The position numbers were made by a program, and so were the translations under genes. DNA of 64,000 nt from Bryobacterales bacterium (GTDB lineage: Bacteria; Acidobacteriota; Terriglobia; Bryobacterales; Bryobacteraceae): positions 44,059-108,058 of the forward strand of contig PLRS01000077.1 of NCBI GenBank assembly GCA_003164035.1, read 5' to 3'. Position 1 is the stretch's first letter, and the number at the start of each line of letters is the position of its first letter. This document shows, piece by piece, positions 54,771 to 63,129 of this stretch. The notes under the pieces were generated by a model, which was given only the letters and a program-made list of their open reading frames with translations, was not told where the DNA came from and did no database searches.

Positions 54771-55655
54771 TTAGCAGGCAAGCATGTTCTCCAACCTGGC
54801 GACCAGAGCCCCGGATCGTTGTTCATCGAATTTTCGCGCGAAGAGACACTGGCAACGGAGCACCTCATCGAGATCCTGCAGATCGAGAACCTTCGGAAGC
54901 GTGCCCGACGGGGCGTTCCAGTCGATGTAGTGGCATCCATGTTCGTTGGAGAGAAAATAGTCGGTTTGGTTAGACGCGGTTTCAAAATCGTGGGTAATTC
55001 GCGATGCAAATGGAGACTGCTTTACGACCGAATGAAAGAAGATTTCATCCGGGCAAAGAGTATGCCTAAAGAACGAAGAGTACTCGTGATTGGACGACAA
55101 AAAGCGGAGAATATACTCGATGCAGTCTCGGGTTAAGGCCCACCACTGAGCCCCGTGATAGAGACTGATGTGCCGGTATGGCTCGCGCTTCACCTTTCCG
55201 GATAGTGCTTGGAGGTTCGCGTCGGATGAATCCGCGAACCAGTGGAAGCCGACCAATCGTCCGTGTGAGTCTTCTTGAAAGGGGTCGAGCTTTCGGTCTA
55301 CCCGCATGAACTCCTTGTTCGAATCGAAGTCCGTAAGTATCCGGGTGTTGTGCTTAATGGGGAAATCGGATCCGCTCAGAAGGCAGAACCTGTGAAACGG
55401 CGGAGCAAAACCTAGGGCGGCGGACAGAAGTGCCAGCGTTGCATCCACCACGCTGAAGCCGCCCCAGTTCACCGCACGCCGCGGCTCTATGAACACGATG
55501 TTGCTTTTCGCTTCGAGGGACTGTTTGAACGTCGCTTCATCCGCCTTTGCGTCAATGTGGATGAAGAACGCGCAATCGGGCCGGTCCAGGATTCGGATGA
55601 GCCTGGCGAGGTGATTGGGCTGGTGGTGAGCCAGTACGAGATATGCGGCTTGCAT
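54771..55655 (-). CDS. GT14 core-2/I-branching-type glycosyltransferase
   Basis: 294 aa: MQAAYLVLAHHQPNHLARLI, FFIHIDAKADEATF, RRAVNWGGFSVVDATLALL, RFCLLSGSDFPIKHNT, GAQWWALTRDCIEYIL and CPDEIFFHSVVKQSPF follow the branching N-acetylglucosaminyltransferase (GT14) pattern. Codon use looks less GC-rich than in the neighbouring operon, and it stands alone on the minus strand, which suggests transfer. Probably decorates a surface polysaccharide. Confidence 0.85.
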   Translation of the reverse strand: MQAAYLVLAHHQPNHLARLIRILDRPDCAFFIHIDAKADEATFKQSLEAKSNIVFIEPRRAVNWGGFSVVDATLALLSAALGFAPPFHRFCLLSGSDFPIKHNTRILTDFDSNKEFMRVDRKLDPFQEDSHGRLVGFHWFADSSDANLQALSGKVKREPYRHISLYHGAQWWALTRDCIEYILRFLSSNHEYSSFFRHTLCPDEIFFHSVVKQSPFASRITHDFETASNQTDYFLSNEHGCHYIDWNAPSGTLPKVLDLQDLDEVLRCQCLFARKFDEQRSGALVARLENMLAC

Positions 55656-55730
55656 GCGGCTCCGCTTTGGCCTTTTGCAATCTTAGTTGACGAATCGTCC
55701 GCGACGCAACTGCGTCACCGGAGTTTCCGT

Positions 55731-56237
55731 TCAATCGAGTTCCAAAACCTCCCGAACTCCCTGTTCAACGGCCTCCAGGTGCTCGGGAGAAAGCGCGCCC
55801 ATACACTGTTCCAGCCGCTCTTTCGAAACGGCGCGAATCTGGTCCGTCACAGCGACCACGTCGCGGCCGCCGCACTGAACCGGGACGAGTAAGGGCGGGC
55901 TCGCTTTGGGTGAGCTGGACAACGCCACAACCACGACGGTCCGCCGTCGTTCGTTGAGGATGCCGCTGGAGAGGATCAAACAGGGCCTGGATTTCGAGAT
56001 CTCCGACCCCTGAGTGGGATCGAGTCGTACCCACCAGACCTCACCGCGCCGGGGCACCGTTCCACGGCTCCTCGATTGGATCTGATCCCCAATTCGGTCG
56101 ATGGTGCGGTCAAGTTCATCCAGGAACATGCCCGCGGCCCGCACGCTGCGCCGGCGATACCATTCCGTGGCGGCTTCGGCTTCCTCTAAGGCAGCGGGGT
56201 GAATTCGAAGGATCGTGGCCGGTTTCTTCATGGCCAT
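55731..56237 (-). CDS. ParE fragment fused in frame to MazF toxin
   Basis: 168 aa from ATG 56237. Residues 8-52 are the first half of a ParE/RelE toxin (ILRIHPAALEEAEAATEWYR, FLDELDRTIDRIGDQ); from residue 60 the sequence is MazF (RRGEVWWVRLDPTQGSEISK, SRPCLILSSGILN, VVVVALSSSP, DQIRAVSKERLEQ). The ParE C-terminal strands are absent. A GTG at 56057 with GAGGAG 10 nt upstream could start a normal 108-aa MazF, so the fusion may be expressed as either form. No MazE lies next to it; the upstream antitoxin is of the ParE-partner type. Confidence 0.75.
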   Translation of the reverse strand: MAMKKPATILRIHPAALEEAEAATEWYRRRSVRAAGMFLDELDRTIDRIGDQIQSRSRGTVPRRGEVWWVRLDPTQGSEISKSRPCLILSSGILNERRRTVVVVALSSSPKASPPLLVPVQCGGRDVVAVTDQIRAVSKERLEQCMGALSPEHLEAVEQGVREVLELD

Positions 56238-56472
56238 ACTATACCGTCTCGAGAACTCGCGGCACGCTCTTATAAATCGTTTCAATTTAATAAGATGTGC
56301 GTAACATTTGACAGCGCTAATGTTGCAGTGCCGTTTCCCCCGGCGTCACTGCAGCTTGGACTCGCTGCAGCCTTCCAACACGTGTGAACCGCTCTCTTCG
56401 GTCACGGGATCGTTAGCCCGCGGAATAGGCCTGCGCGGAGAGCGGCGTGAAGGTCGCGTGCCGACGCGCCCC

Positions 56473-56706
56473 TCACTGCTCCAGCCGCGAGCGGAGACGG
56501 CGGCGCGCCTCATCCCACGGGACAAGGGGAATAGCTCCGCTGTCGATCTGCTGAAGGCGCCGGAAAATCTCCTCCCTCCAGGCTTCTTCCGCGCCCGCGT
56601 CGACTGTTTGATCCAGACTGCCAATCAAAGAATCGATCAACGCCGCGCGAATTTCAGGCGATAGTGCCAGGGCCTCTCTCAGAACATCGGCTGCATCCCG
56701 TTCCAT
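56473..56706 (-). CDS. addiction-module antitoxin, TIGR02574 type
   Basis: 77 aa: ADVLREALALSPEIRAALID then SLIGSLDQ, AEEAWREEIFRRLQQIDSGA and IPLVPWDEARRRLRSRL. This is the putative addiction module component family that normally pairs with ParE. Its partner here is only the truncated ParE at the start of the fusion gene, 235 bp downstream on the same strand. The gap is much longer than the usual overlap, supporting a deletion or rearrangement. Confidence 0.82.
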   Translation of the reverse strand: MERDAADVLREALALSPEIRAALIDSLIGSLDQTVDAGAEEAWREEIFRRLQQIDSGAIPLVPWDEARRRLRSRLEQ

Positions 56707-56724
56707 GAGTTCATCCTACAGCCA

Positions 56725-56806
56725 GTTCCTCCCGCCGCGTGCCAGCATGAAATCTTCCGGCTCTCTCGATCGAAGCCGTCAGAGGATCCAGGGGTTTGCT
56801 CCTCCG
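56725..56806 (+). pseudogene. relic of the hisS 5' end
   Basis: 82 bp aligning at roughly 85% with 57874-57958, the region spanning the hisS upstream sequence and its first 14 codons. Shared blocks include GCATGAAATCTTCCG and TTTRCT-CCTCCG. Translated, it gives IEAVRGSRGLL against his[12 protein letters not shown]. After CCTCCG the two diverge completely. Confidence 0.7.
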
Positions 56807-56814
56807 AAAACCTG

Positions 56815-56874
56815 GAAAACCTGGGGACAGCCCGCGTGTTTCCTGAAAACCTGGGGACAGCTCGCGTGTTTCCT
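56815..56874. repeat. 30-bp tandem direct repeat, two copies
   Basis: Units at 56815-56844 and 56845-56874 differ at one base (GAAAACCTGGGGACAGCYCG then CGTGTTTCCT). A partial GAAAACCTG at 56806-56814 precedes them. Located just after the hisS relic. Confidence 0.85.
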
Positions 56875-56934
56875 TGATTGAGAGTGGAAGCGCATCTTTC
56901 CGGCGCCAGACTGGCACGGCGCGATTTGGGGGTG

Positions 56935-57450
56935 TCAGGCGGCGACGGTTTGGGGTTTATTGAGGCAACATTGTTTGAATTTCTTGCCGCTGCCGCAGGG
57001 GCAACGGTCGTTGCGGCCGGGTTTGGGACCCGGGCGGCGATAGGGCTGTTGGGGAATTTGTGCATTTTTGTGCGTGAAATCGGGATTTTGGGTAAATTTT
57101 GGGAGGGTGGGAGTGGTGCGGCGCTCCTTCGCGGGAGAAGGCAAGGCGTGGCTGAGGATGAAGATGGCGGCGCGGAGACGGGCGGAGGTGGAGGATTTCG
57201 GGTCCTGGAGGATCTGGTCGAGGGCTTGGAAGGCCAGCTCAGCGCGGGCGACGGCGCCTTCGCGGAGCATATCGGCGCGGTCGTTCTGGGCGTCGCGGAG
57301 GGCGGCTTCAAAGGCCGGCGAGGTGTGGCGCCAATTGGCGATGGTGTCGCGGTGGACGCCGGCCTGGTCGGCGGCGGCGTTGAGGTTGGCGCCGTTCAAG
57401 AGGGCGTCGACAACCTGGAGCTGGGGAGCGGAGAGGGCGGAATCGGGCAT
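56935..57450 (-). CDS. HTH protein with C-terminal SEC-C zinc motif (copy 2)
   Basis: 171 aa with AAAGG 8 nt before ATG 57450. Paralogue of the 40.7-kb gene: HTH NLNAAADQAGVHRDTIANWR, DPKSSTSARLRAAIFILSHA, and the SEC-C tail [19 protein letters not shown]. The linker is shorter and Pro/Gln-rich. Upstream DNA is also similar between the copies. It lies between two copies of the hisS 5' end, as if inserted there. Confidence 0.82.
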   Translation of the reverse strand: MPDSALSAPQLQVVDALLNGANLNAAADQAGVHRDTIANWRHTSPAFEAALRDAQNDRADMLREGAVARAELAFQALDQILQDPKSSTSARLRAAIFILSHALPSPAKERRTTPTLPKFTQNPDFTHKNAQIPQQPYRRPGPKPGRNDRCPCGSGKKFKQCCLNKPQTVAA

Positions 57451-57552
57451 GGGAGCTACCTTTCGGCCACTACGATAGCTGGCGAGCGCGGGAAAAGCGG
57501 GTGTAGGGAGGGGGCGGATTGGGCGGAAGTGGCTCGGAATGAGGGGGAGGGG

Positions 57553-57572
57553 AATATTTTGAAAATCGGTGA
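57553..57572 (-). promoter_or_regulatory. upstream element conserved with the 40.7-kb paralogue
   Basis: On the minus strand TCACCGATTTTCAAAATATT, 103 bp before the ATG at 57450; it matches 40557-40576 at 18 of 20 positions. ATTTTCAAAAT is close to palindromic. Confidence 0.5.
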
Positions 57573-57587
57573 CCGGGGTTTGGCCCA

Positions 57588-57853
57588 GGTGCTAAGCTGA
57601 TCTGGGGATTTCCGCAGTTGAGGCCGGCAGCCGCTCCCTGACGGTCGCGGCTCGGTTACGCGCGCCGCGTGTCTGCAGTCACTTACCGAGCCGCGACGGC
57701 GAGGGAGCGGTGAAGAAATCTAGCCACCGATGAACACCGATAAAGAAAACAAGGGTTTTATCTGCGTTCATCGGTGGCTATAAATTGAATTTTTCACAGC
57801 TTCTCAGGGAGCGGTTGCCGGGAACTAACTCCCCCAGGATCGGTTAAGCACCC
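57588..57853. repeat. MITE-like palindromic element, full copy interrupted by a nested insertion
   Basis: Left end GGTGCTAAGCTGATC at 57588-57602, right end GATCGGTTAAGCACCC at 57838-57853. The middle (CCGCTCCCTGACGGTCGCGG, CTCGGTTACG, GCAGTCACTTACCGAGCCGC) matches 1837-1901 closely. Removing the inserted ~94 bp and one 10-bp duplicate leaves 162 bp, the length of the intact copy at 1791-1953. Confidence 0.8.
57712..57805. mobile_element. nested ~95-bp palindromic insertion with 10-bp target duplication
   Basis: AGGGAGCGGT occurs at 57702-57711 and again at 57806-57815; the intact copies have it once. Between them lies an AT-rich unit with AGCCACCGATGAAC (57722-57735) pairing with GTTCATCGGTGGCT (57766-57779) around an AAGGGTTTTATC centre. 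It has no coding capacity. Confidence 0.75.
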
Positions 57854-57916
57854 GCAAAACCCTCCGTCGACCGGTTCCCGCTCCGCCGCATGCTAGCATG
57901 AAATCTTCCGACTCTC

Positions 57917-59155
57917 TTGATCAAAGCCGTCAAAGGAACCAGGGATTTACTGCCTCCGGCCACCGTGGCGTGGAACCGCGTGGAAGCGGTGGCGCGCGCC
58001 GTTTTCCGGGCGTATAACTACCACGAAATCCGCACCCCGATTCTGGAGGAAACCCAGCTTTTCGCCCGCGGCGTCGGCGCCGATACCGACATCGTCACCA
58101 AGGAGATGTACACGTTCGTCGACCGCGACGAGACTTCGCTCACCCTCCGCCCGGAGAATACCGCGTCGGTGATTCGCGCCTACATCGAGCACCGTCTCGA
58201 CCAGCGTCCCGGCGTGCAGAAGCTGTACTACATCGGCCCGATGTTTCGCCGCGAGCGTCCGCAGAAGGGGCGCTACCGGCAATTCTTCCAGATCGGCGCC
58301 GAGGCGCTGGGCTCGGAATCGCCGGCCGTGGATGCGGAAGTGATCGAGCTGGTGGTAGAGCTTCTTTCGCGCGCCGGCTTGAGCGGGTTTCAACTGCTGA
58401 TCAATTCCGTGGGCGATGCCAACTGCCGGCCGCAGTACGTGGAGCGGTTGCGGCAGGAGCTGAAATCGGTGGCGCACGCCATGTGCGGCGATTGCCAGCG
58501 CCGCGCCGATACCAATCCGCTGCGCGTGCTCGATTGCAAGGTGGAAGCCGACCAGCCCATCATCGATAAGCTGCCGCACATTACCGATTGCCTGTGCGAC
58601 CCCTGCCGCGCGCATTTCGACACGGTGAAGAATTACCTGGCGGATCGCGGCATCGCCTACGAGGTTCGGCCGCGGCTGGTGCGCGGGCTGGACTACTACA
58701 TGCGCACCACCTTTGAAGTGGTGCATGGCTCGTTGGGGGCGCAGAACTCGGTGCTGGGCGGCGGCCGCTACGACGGGTTGGCGGAGTCGCTGGGTTCGAA
58801 GGTCCATTCGCCGGGCATCGGCTTTTCGATCGGCGAAGATCGGCTGGTGATGTCGGTGGAGGACGCCCAAGCGGCCGAGCCGCTGGACCTGGTCATCGCC
58901 CCGCTGGGCGAGCCGGCGCTGCGGCATGCGGCCGTGCTGGCGCGCGATTTGCGGCGCGGAGGACTCTCGGTGGAACTGGCCGAGGGAAAACTGAAACGCG
59001 CCATGGAACTGGCCAACAAGCTGGGCGCGCGCTTCACCCTGATCCTGGGCGAAGAGGAAATGGCCGCCGGCCGCTATGCGTTGAAAGATATGGCGAGCGG
59101 CGAGCAGCGGCAGGTGACGCGCGAGGAACTCGCCGCGCGTTTCGGCGGCAACTGA
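57917..59155 (+). CDS. hisS: histidyl-tRNA synthetase
   Basis: 412 aa. TTG start at 57917 gives the standard [14 protein letters not shown] beginning; no Shine-Dalgarno is evident. Class II motifs: [20 protein letters not shown] (motif 2), [15 protein letters not shown] (HisA), [15 protein letters not shown] and GFSIGEDRL. The C-terminal anticodon-binding domain covers about 320-410. A zinc-like [18 protein letters not shown] insertion region is normal. Fifteen bases upstream of aspS, so co-transcribed. Confidence 0.95.
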   Translation: MIKAVKGTRDLLPPATVAWNRVEAVARAVFRAYNYHEIRTPILEETQLFARGVGADTDIVTKEMYTFVDRDETSLTLRPENTASVIRAYIEHRLDQRPGVQKLYYIGPMFRRERPQKGRYRQFFQIGAEALGSESPAVDAEVIELVVELLSRAGLSGFQLLINSVGDANCRPQYVERLRQELKSVAHAMCGDCQRRADTNPLRVLDCKVEADQPIIDKLPHITDCLCDPCRAHFDTVKNYLADRGIAYEVRPRLVRGLDYYMRTTFEVVHGSLGAQNSVLGGGRYDGLAESLGSKVHSPGIGFSIGEDRLVMSVEDAQAAEPLDLVIAPLGEPALRHAAVLARDLRRGGLSVELAEGKLKRAMELANKLGARFTLILGEEEMAAGRYALKDMASGEQRQVTREELAARFGGN

Positions 59156-59169
59156 CGAAATCGAGAATT

Positions 59170-60948
59170 ATGGAAACTTCCGTTGCATTGGATTTTTTGG
59201 GCGACCTCCGCCGCACTCACACCTGCGGCGAGCTGCGCGCCGCCGACGAGGGCAAGACGGTTGTGCTAATGGGCTGGGTGCATCGCCGGCGCGACCATGG
59301 CGGCGTCATCTTCGTCGACCTGCGCGACCGCTGGGGCCTGACGCAGGTGGTGTTTCATGAAAACGTCGGCGAGCGAGTGCACGGGCGCGCCGAGCAGGTC
59401 CGGCCGGAATACGTGATCGCGGTCGAAGGCACCGTCACCCCGCGCGGCGCCGGCGCCGTGAATCCCAATCTGGCCACCGGCGAAGTGGAAGTGGTGGCCG
59501 GCAATATCTGGATCCTCAACGAATCGCGTACGCCGCCCTTCCCCATGGAAGAGGACGCCGGCGTGGCTGAAGACGTTCGCCTGAAATACCGCTACGTCGA
59601 CCTGCGCCGCCCCCACATGCAGCGCAACATCGTGCTGCGCTCGGAGATCGCCTTCGCCATCCGCCAATCGCTCTACGCCCAGGGATTTCTGGAAATCGAA
59701 ACGCCCTTCATGACGCGCTCCACGCCGGAAGGCGCGCGCGATTATCTGGTACCCAGCCGCGTGCAGCCCGGCCACTTCTACGCTCTGCCGCAATCCCCGC
59801 AAATCTTCAAACAGCTTCTAATGGTGAGCGGCTACGAAAAATATTTCCAGATCGTGCGCTGCTTCCGCGACGAGGATTTGCGCGCCGATCGCCAGCCCGA
59901 GTTCACCCAGATCGACATCGAGATGTCGTTTCCGCAGCAGGAGCGCGTCTTTGAAGTCGTCGAACCGCTGGTGGTGCGCGTCGCCGAAGTGGCCGGATTC
60001 CAGGTTTCCGCGCCGTTTCCGCGCCTGACCTATGCCGAAGCCATGCGCAGCTACGGCAGCGACAAGCCCGACTGCCGCATGCCGCCCATGCACGAAGTGG
60101 GCGACCTGTTGCCCGATCTCGCCGCCGGCAATCTGCCGCTGATGGCCATTCATATTCCCGGCACCGGCACGCCCAGCCGCAAGGAGCGCGACGAGCTGAA
60201 GGCCTTCGGCCAGGAACGCGGTCTGCGTGTCTTCGACGATCCCAAGCGGCTCGACCGCGATTACCCGGGGCCCATGGCTAAAGTGCGCGAGCGCACCGGC
60301 GCGGGCGACAACGACCTGCTGCTGGTGGCCGCATGGGCCGGCGAGCCAAAAGGCCATCGCCCCGAAGAAACCGTCTACCAGGCGTGCGGCCAGTTGCGCC
60401 TGGAGTGCGCCCAGAAATTCAAAGACAAACATAAGCTGCTCGACGCCAGGAATTTTCAGTTCCTCTGGGTGCTTGATTTCCCCATGTTCGAATGGAATGA
60501 AGAGGACGACCGCTGGACCGCCGCGCACCATCCCTTCACTTCGGTGCATGACGAGGACCTGGATAAGCTGGTCAATGACCCCGCCCGCTGCCGCGCCAAG
60601 AGCTACGACCTGGTGTTGAACGGGGTTGAACTGGGCTCGGGCTCGATTCGTATTCATCGCCGCGACGTGCAGTCGAAGGTCTTCGCCGCGCTTGGTTTCA
60701 ACGAAGAAGAAGCCCATCGGCGTTTCGGCTTCCTGCTGGACGCGCTAGAATACGGCGCTCCTCCGCACGGCGGCATCGCGCTCGGCCTCGACCGCCTGGT
60801 CATGATTCTGGCCGGCGAGACTTCTATCCGCGACGTAATCCCGTTCCCCAAAACCGCCCGCGGCACAGACCTGATGTGCGATGCCCCATCCACCGTGCCC
60901 GAACGCCAATTGCGGGAGCTGGGTATCAGCATTCGAGGGGCAAAGTAG
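59170..60948 (+). CDS. aspS: aspartyl-tRNA synthetase, predicted non-discriminating
   Basis: 592 aa, bacterial type with GAD insertion. N-terminal OB fold [20 protein letters not shown]; motif 2 [20 protein letters not shown]; motif 3 [17 protein letters not shown]. At the positions that distinguish the Pseudomonas non-discriminating enzyme (His31, Gly82) from E. coli (Leu, Lys), this protein has H43 and G95. It therefore probably also charges tRNA-Asn with Asp for GatCAB amidation. hisS-aspS adjacency is common. Confidence 0.95.
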   Translation: METSVALDFLGDLRRTHTCGELRAADEGKTVVLMGWVHRRRDHGGVIFVDLRDRWGLTQVVFHENVGERVHGRAEQVRPEYVIAVEGTVTPRGAGAVNPNLATGEVEVVAGNIWILNESRTPPFPMEEDAGVAEDVRLKYRYVDLRRPHMQRNIVLRSEIAFAIRQSLYAQGFLEIETPFMTRSTPEGARDYLVPSRVQPGHFYALPQSPQIFKQLLMVSGYEKYFQIVRCFRDEDLRADRQPEFTQIDIEMSFPQQERVFEVVEPLVVRVAEVAGFQVSAPFPRLTYAEAMRSYGSDKPDCRMPPMHEVGDLLPDLAAGNLPLMAIHIPGTGTPSRKERDELKAFGQERGLRVFDDPKRLDRDYPGPMAKVRERTGAGDNDLLLVAAWAGEPKGHRPEETVYQACGQLRLECAQKFKDKHKLLDARNFQFLWVLDFPMFEWNEEDDRWTAAHHPFTSVHDEDLDKLVNDPARCRAKSYDLVLNGVELGSGSIRIHRRDVQSKVFAALGFNEEEAHRRFGFLLDALEYGAPPHGGIALGLDRLVMILAGETSIRDVIPFPKTARGTDLMCDAPSTVPERQLRELGISIRGAK

Positions 60949-60958
60949 CTGCCGGCGA

Positions 60959-61264
60959 TCAGCTTTTAGCCACAGTTGACAAATTCATATAGCCGCGGTT
61001 CCAGTCGGTGGCATCTCGAGATGCGCCACCGGTGACGCGCACCCGAGTCACGGGGAAAGGCTCGACTTTCAGCGTCACAGGTGCTCCCGAAAACTCGTTC
61101 GGGCCGTCGAAAAACGCCACTTAGGGCCGCGGCGCCGCTCGGCGGGCGCGGTCACGGCGGGTTGCTGCGGACGCCGGCAATGGAGCGGCCGCCGCCGCTC
61201 CGGCCAGCGCGGCCGCAAAACTGCGCCGCGTCACCGCTGAAACAGGATCCTGGGTGCCCGTCAT
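60959..61264 (-). pseudogene. remnant of a Tat-exported GH127/DUF1680-like protein
   Basis: From ATG 61264 the minus strand reads a twin-arginine leader (AVTRRSFAAALAGAAAAAPL) to an in-frame TAA at 61123-61121. The same frame continues without break: VAFFDGPNEFSGAPVTLKVE then PFPVTRVRVTGG and [12 protein letters not shown], the start of beta-L-arabinofuranosidase-like DUF1680 proteins (PFPLSxVRL...NRxYL). It then ends at a TGA inside the AGCTGATCGCCGG repeat at 60953-60970. Truncated and stopped; the domain call rests on a short match. Confidence 0.55.
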
Positions 61265-61361
61265 GACTGCTAGTCTACCCCTCGGGTCGCGTTGGTGGGC
61301 CTGGTGGGCATGGTTGATTTGCGGAAGGCAGAACCAGATTGCTACACTAAAGCTTCAATCC

Positions 61362-61437
61362 GGCCAGGTAGCTCAGCTGGTAGAGCGCAGCCCTGAAAAG
61401 GCTGGCGTCGGCGGTTCGATTCCGTCCCTGGCCACCA
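61362..61437 (+). tRNA. tRNA-Phe (GAA)
   Basis: 76 nt. Acceptor GGCCAGG/CCTGGCC, D arm GCTC-AGCTGGTA-GAGC, anticodon arm CAGCC-CTGAAAA-GGCTG with anticodon GAA, variable GCGTC, T arm GGCGG-TTCGATT-CCGTC, and an encoded ACCA end at 61434-61437. Confidence 0.97.
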
Positions 61438-61925
61438 CCCCAACTCATAGCAAATACTAGAGTTGCACGCCTGGTCCCAACTGCCAGAGGTGTGGAAAAA
61501 GCATCGCTGGAGCACAACTGGAGCACAAACTGCCTCAGGTTCCCGCACGTGACCACCGGGATCGTGTGCTCCGGAGTGCCACGGTAGATAAGCTTCGCTG
61601 CTGCATGGAGTTGGGACAGACGGGACAATCGGATCAACGGAGAACGCGCCGTCTTCCTCGTCGTCCTTGTACTCCTCCAGGATTTTGGCTCCTATATATA
61701 CTCAAGCTGTCCCGGTCCTCCGGCCGTTTGGCTCAGGCAGCGCGCACGTTGCGCGCGGTTTCGTCGCCTAGTCGTGCGATTGCAGGACGGCGGCTGGCGC
61801 GCCTAGAGTTCGGGATGGCGACAACACGCTCAAGTGGATTGCTTCGGCGTGCCCAACCAATCGGACAGCATCGCCTGTCGGCGCTATTTGCCATACTGCC
61901 GAGCCGGTTCTGATCTATAGCTGGG
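61438..61925. other. region downstream of tRNA-Phe, no gene recognised
   Basis: About 490 bp with no convincing ORF on either strand. It contains an 11-bp tandem duplication CTGGAGCACAA (61507-61528) and AT-richer patches. I found no second copy of the tRNA 3' end here that would mark an integration site. Confidence 0.4.
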
Positions 61926-62102
61926 ATGCAAGATCAGCCGTCCCGACAGCCTCTAAATACCCATGCCGCACAGATCGCCATGATGAGCCAGATTTGCGGC
62001 GAATCGATACCGGCGGGCGTGGCGGACGCAGAAATCGCAGCCACAGAAGAATGGTCAACAGTTCAGCGTACCCAAGCGTCTGGACTAACGGAGGATTCGT
62101 GA
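61926..62102 (+). CDS. possible 58-aa ORF coupled to the TIGR03435 gene
   Basis: ATG 61926 to TGA 62100-62102, overlapping the next start as GTGA. It reads MQDQPSRQPLNTHAAQIAMM then SQICGESIPAGVADAEIAAT and an acidic tail. No ribosome site and no known domain. The overlap suggests translational coupling or a leader role; it may equally be chance. Confidence 0.25.
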   Translation: MQDQPSRQPLNTHAAQIAMMSQICGESIPAGVADAEIAATEEWSTVQRTQASGLTEDS

Positions 62103-62947
62103 AACTCAGTCTCCCGTGTCTTCTGGCTGGAATGGCAGTTCTGCCGGCGGCCTGGACGGGCAGGATCGGGCGCGCCCAACAAGCCGACCCGCCGAATGGC
62201 AACGCCAGCGCACTGCGCTTCGAGGTAACGTCGGTGAAAGAGACCAAGACCATGCCGGCGCCCGGCGAGTGGGCGGGCATCCGCGCGATAGCCGGCCGAA
62301 CCTACATAGCCCGCGACGCCACGCTGAAATCGATGATTAGGGAAATGTACAAGATCACCGACGTCCAGATCGCCGGGGGCCCAAATTGGATCGACACGGC
62401 CCGCTTCGACGTCATGGCGAAAGCGGAGCATCCGGACAAAATGGGCAACCTCAACGTCATGTTTGAGAACATGCTGGCCGATCGCTTCAAGCTGCAATTC
62501 CATCGTGAGGCTCGGACGCTTCCGGTGTGGGCGGTCACGATGGACAAGAACGGACCAAAGATGAGGGTCAACCCCAGTCCGGAGCAGTTCGAGGTTCCGA
62601 TCAAGCTTAGCGACGCCGATACGGCGTCTACTTCGCTGACTTTTACAGGAATCCATACCAACATGGAACATCTTTGCTGGTGGCTGGGATTGGTGATCAA
62701 CCGTTTCGAGGCCGTTGATCGCCCGGTGGTAGATCGTACCGGGCTGAAAGGTTTCTATGATTTTACGTTGACTTTTGTGCCTGGTCCTTCCGGACGCACC
62801 GGAGCGAACGGTGAGCCCCTAGCCAGTTTCGACGGCTCCAACCTGGCAGAGGCGTTACGGGAACAACTCGGACTGAAATTGGGGAGCACTAAAAGTCCCG
62901 TGCAGGTTTTCATCATCGATCACCTGGAGAAGCCGTCGGAAAACTGA
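62099..62947 (+). CDS. TIGR03435-family secreted protein
   Basis: 282 aa from GTG 62099 with GGAGG at 62090-62094. Signal peptide (LSLPCLLAGMAVLPAAW), then the family pattern: FEVTSVKETK, DATLKSMIREMYKITDVQIA, GGPNWIDTARFDVMAKA, MLADRFKLQFHREARTLPVW, GLKGFYDFTLTFVP and the ending VFIIDHLEKPSEN. This family is greatly expanded in Solibacter and relatives; function unknown. Confidence 0.93.
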   Translation: MKLSLPCLLAGMAVLPAAWTGRIGRAQQADPPNGNASALRFEVTSVKETKTMPAPGEWAGIRAIAGRTYIARDATLKSMIREMYKITDVQIAGGPNWIDTARFDVMAKAEHPDKMGNLNVMFENMLADRFKLQFHREARTLPVWAVTMDKNGPKMRVNPSPEQFEVPIKLSDADTASTSLTFTGIHTNMEHLCWWLGLVINRFEAVDRPVVDRTGLKGFYDFTLTFVPGPSGRTGANGEPLASFDGSNLAEALREQLGLKLGSTKSPVQVFIIDHLEKPSEN

Positions 62948-63129
62948 TAGCGTCTATCACCGCCGCTCTGATCGCTGCTCCGACAGCATCTCCTTTTGGT
63001 GCTCTAGGAACTCAAGTCGACGGTAAATGCCCGAAGATTCCCTTTGCGGCTCCGGTCACGAGGGCAGATCTCAATCCGCGGGTCGGCGACGACGCACCCA
63101 TATGCGTTCAATGGCGTTGCATGCACTCG
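62948..63129. other. short intergenic region
   Basis: 182 bp between convergent genes; no gene, hairpin or dispersed repeat recognised. Confidence 0.4.

Noticed and set aside
61342..61637. minus-strand ORFs across tRNA-Phe
   Set aside because: They translate the tRNA itself and its flank; no protein-like sequence.
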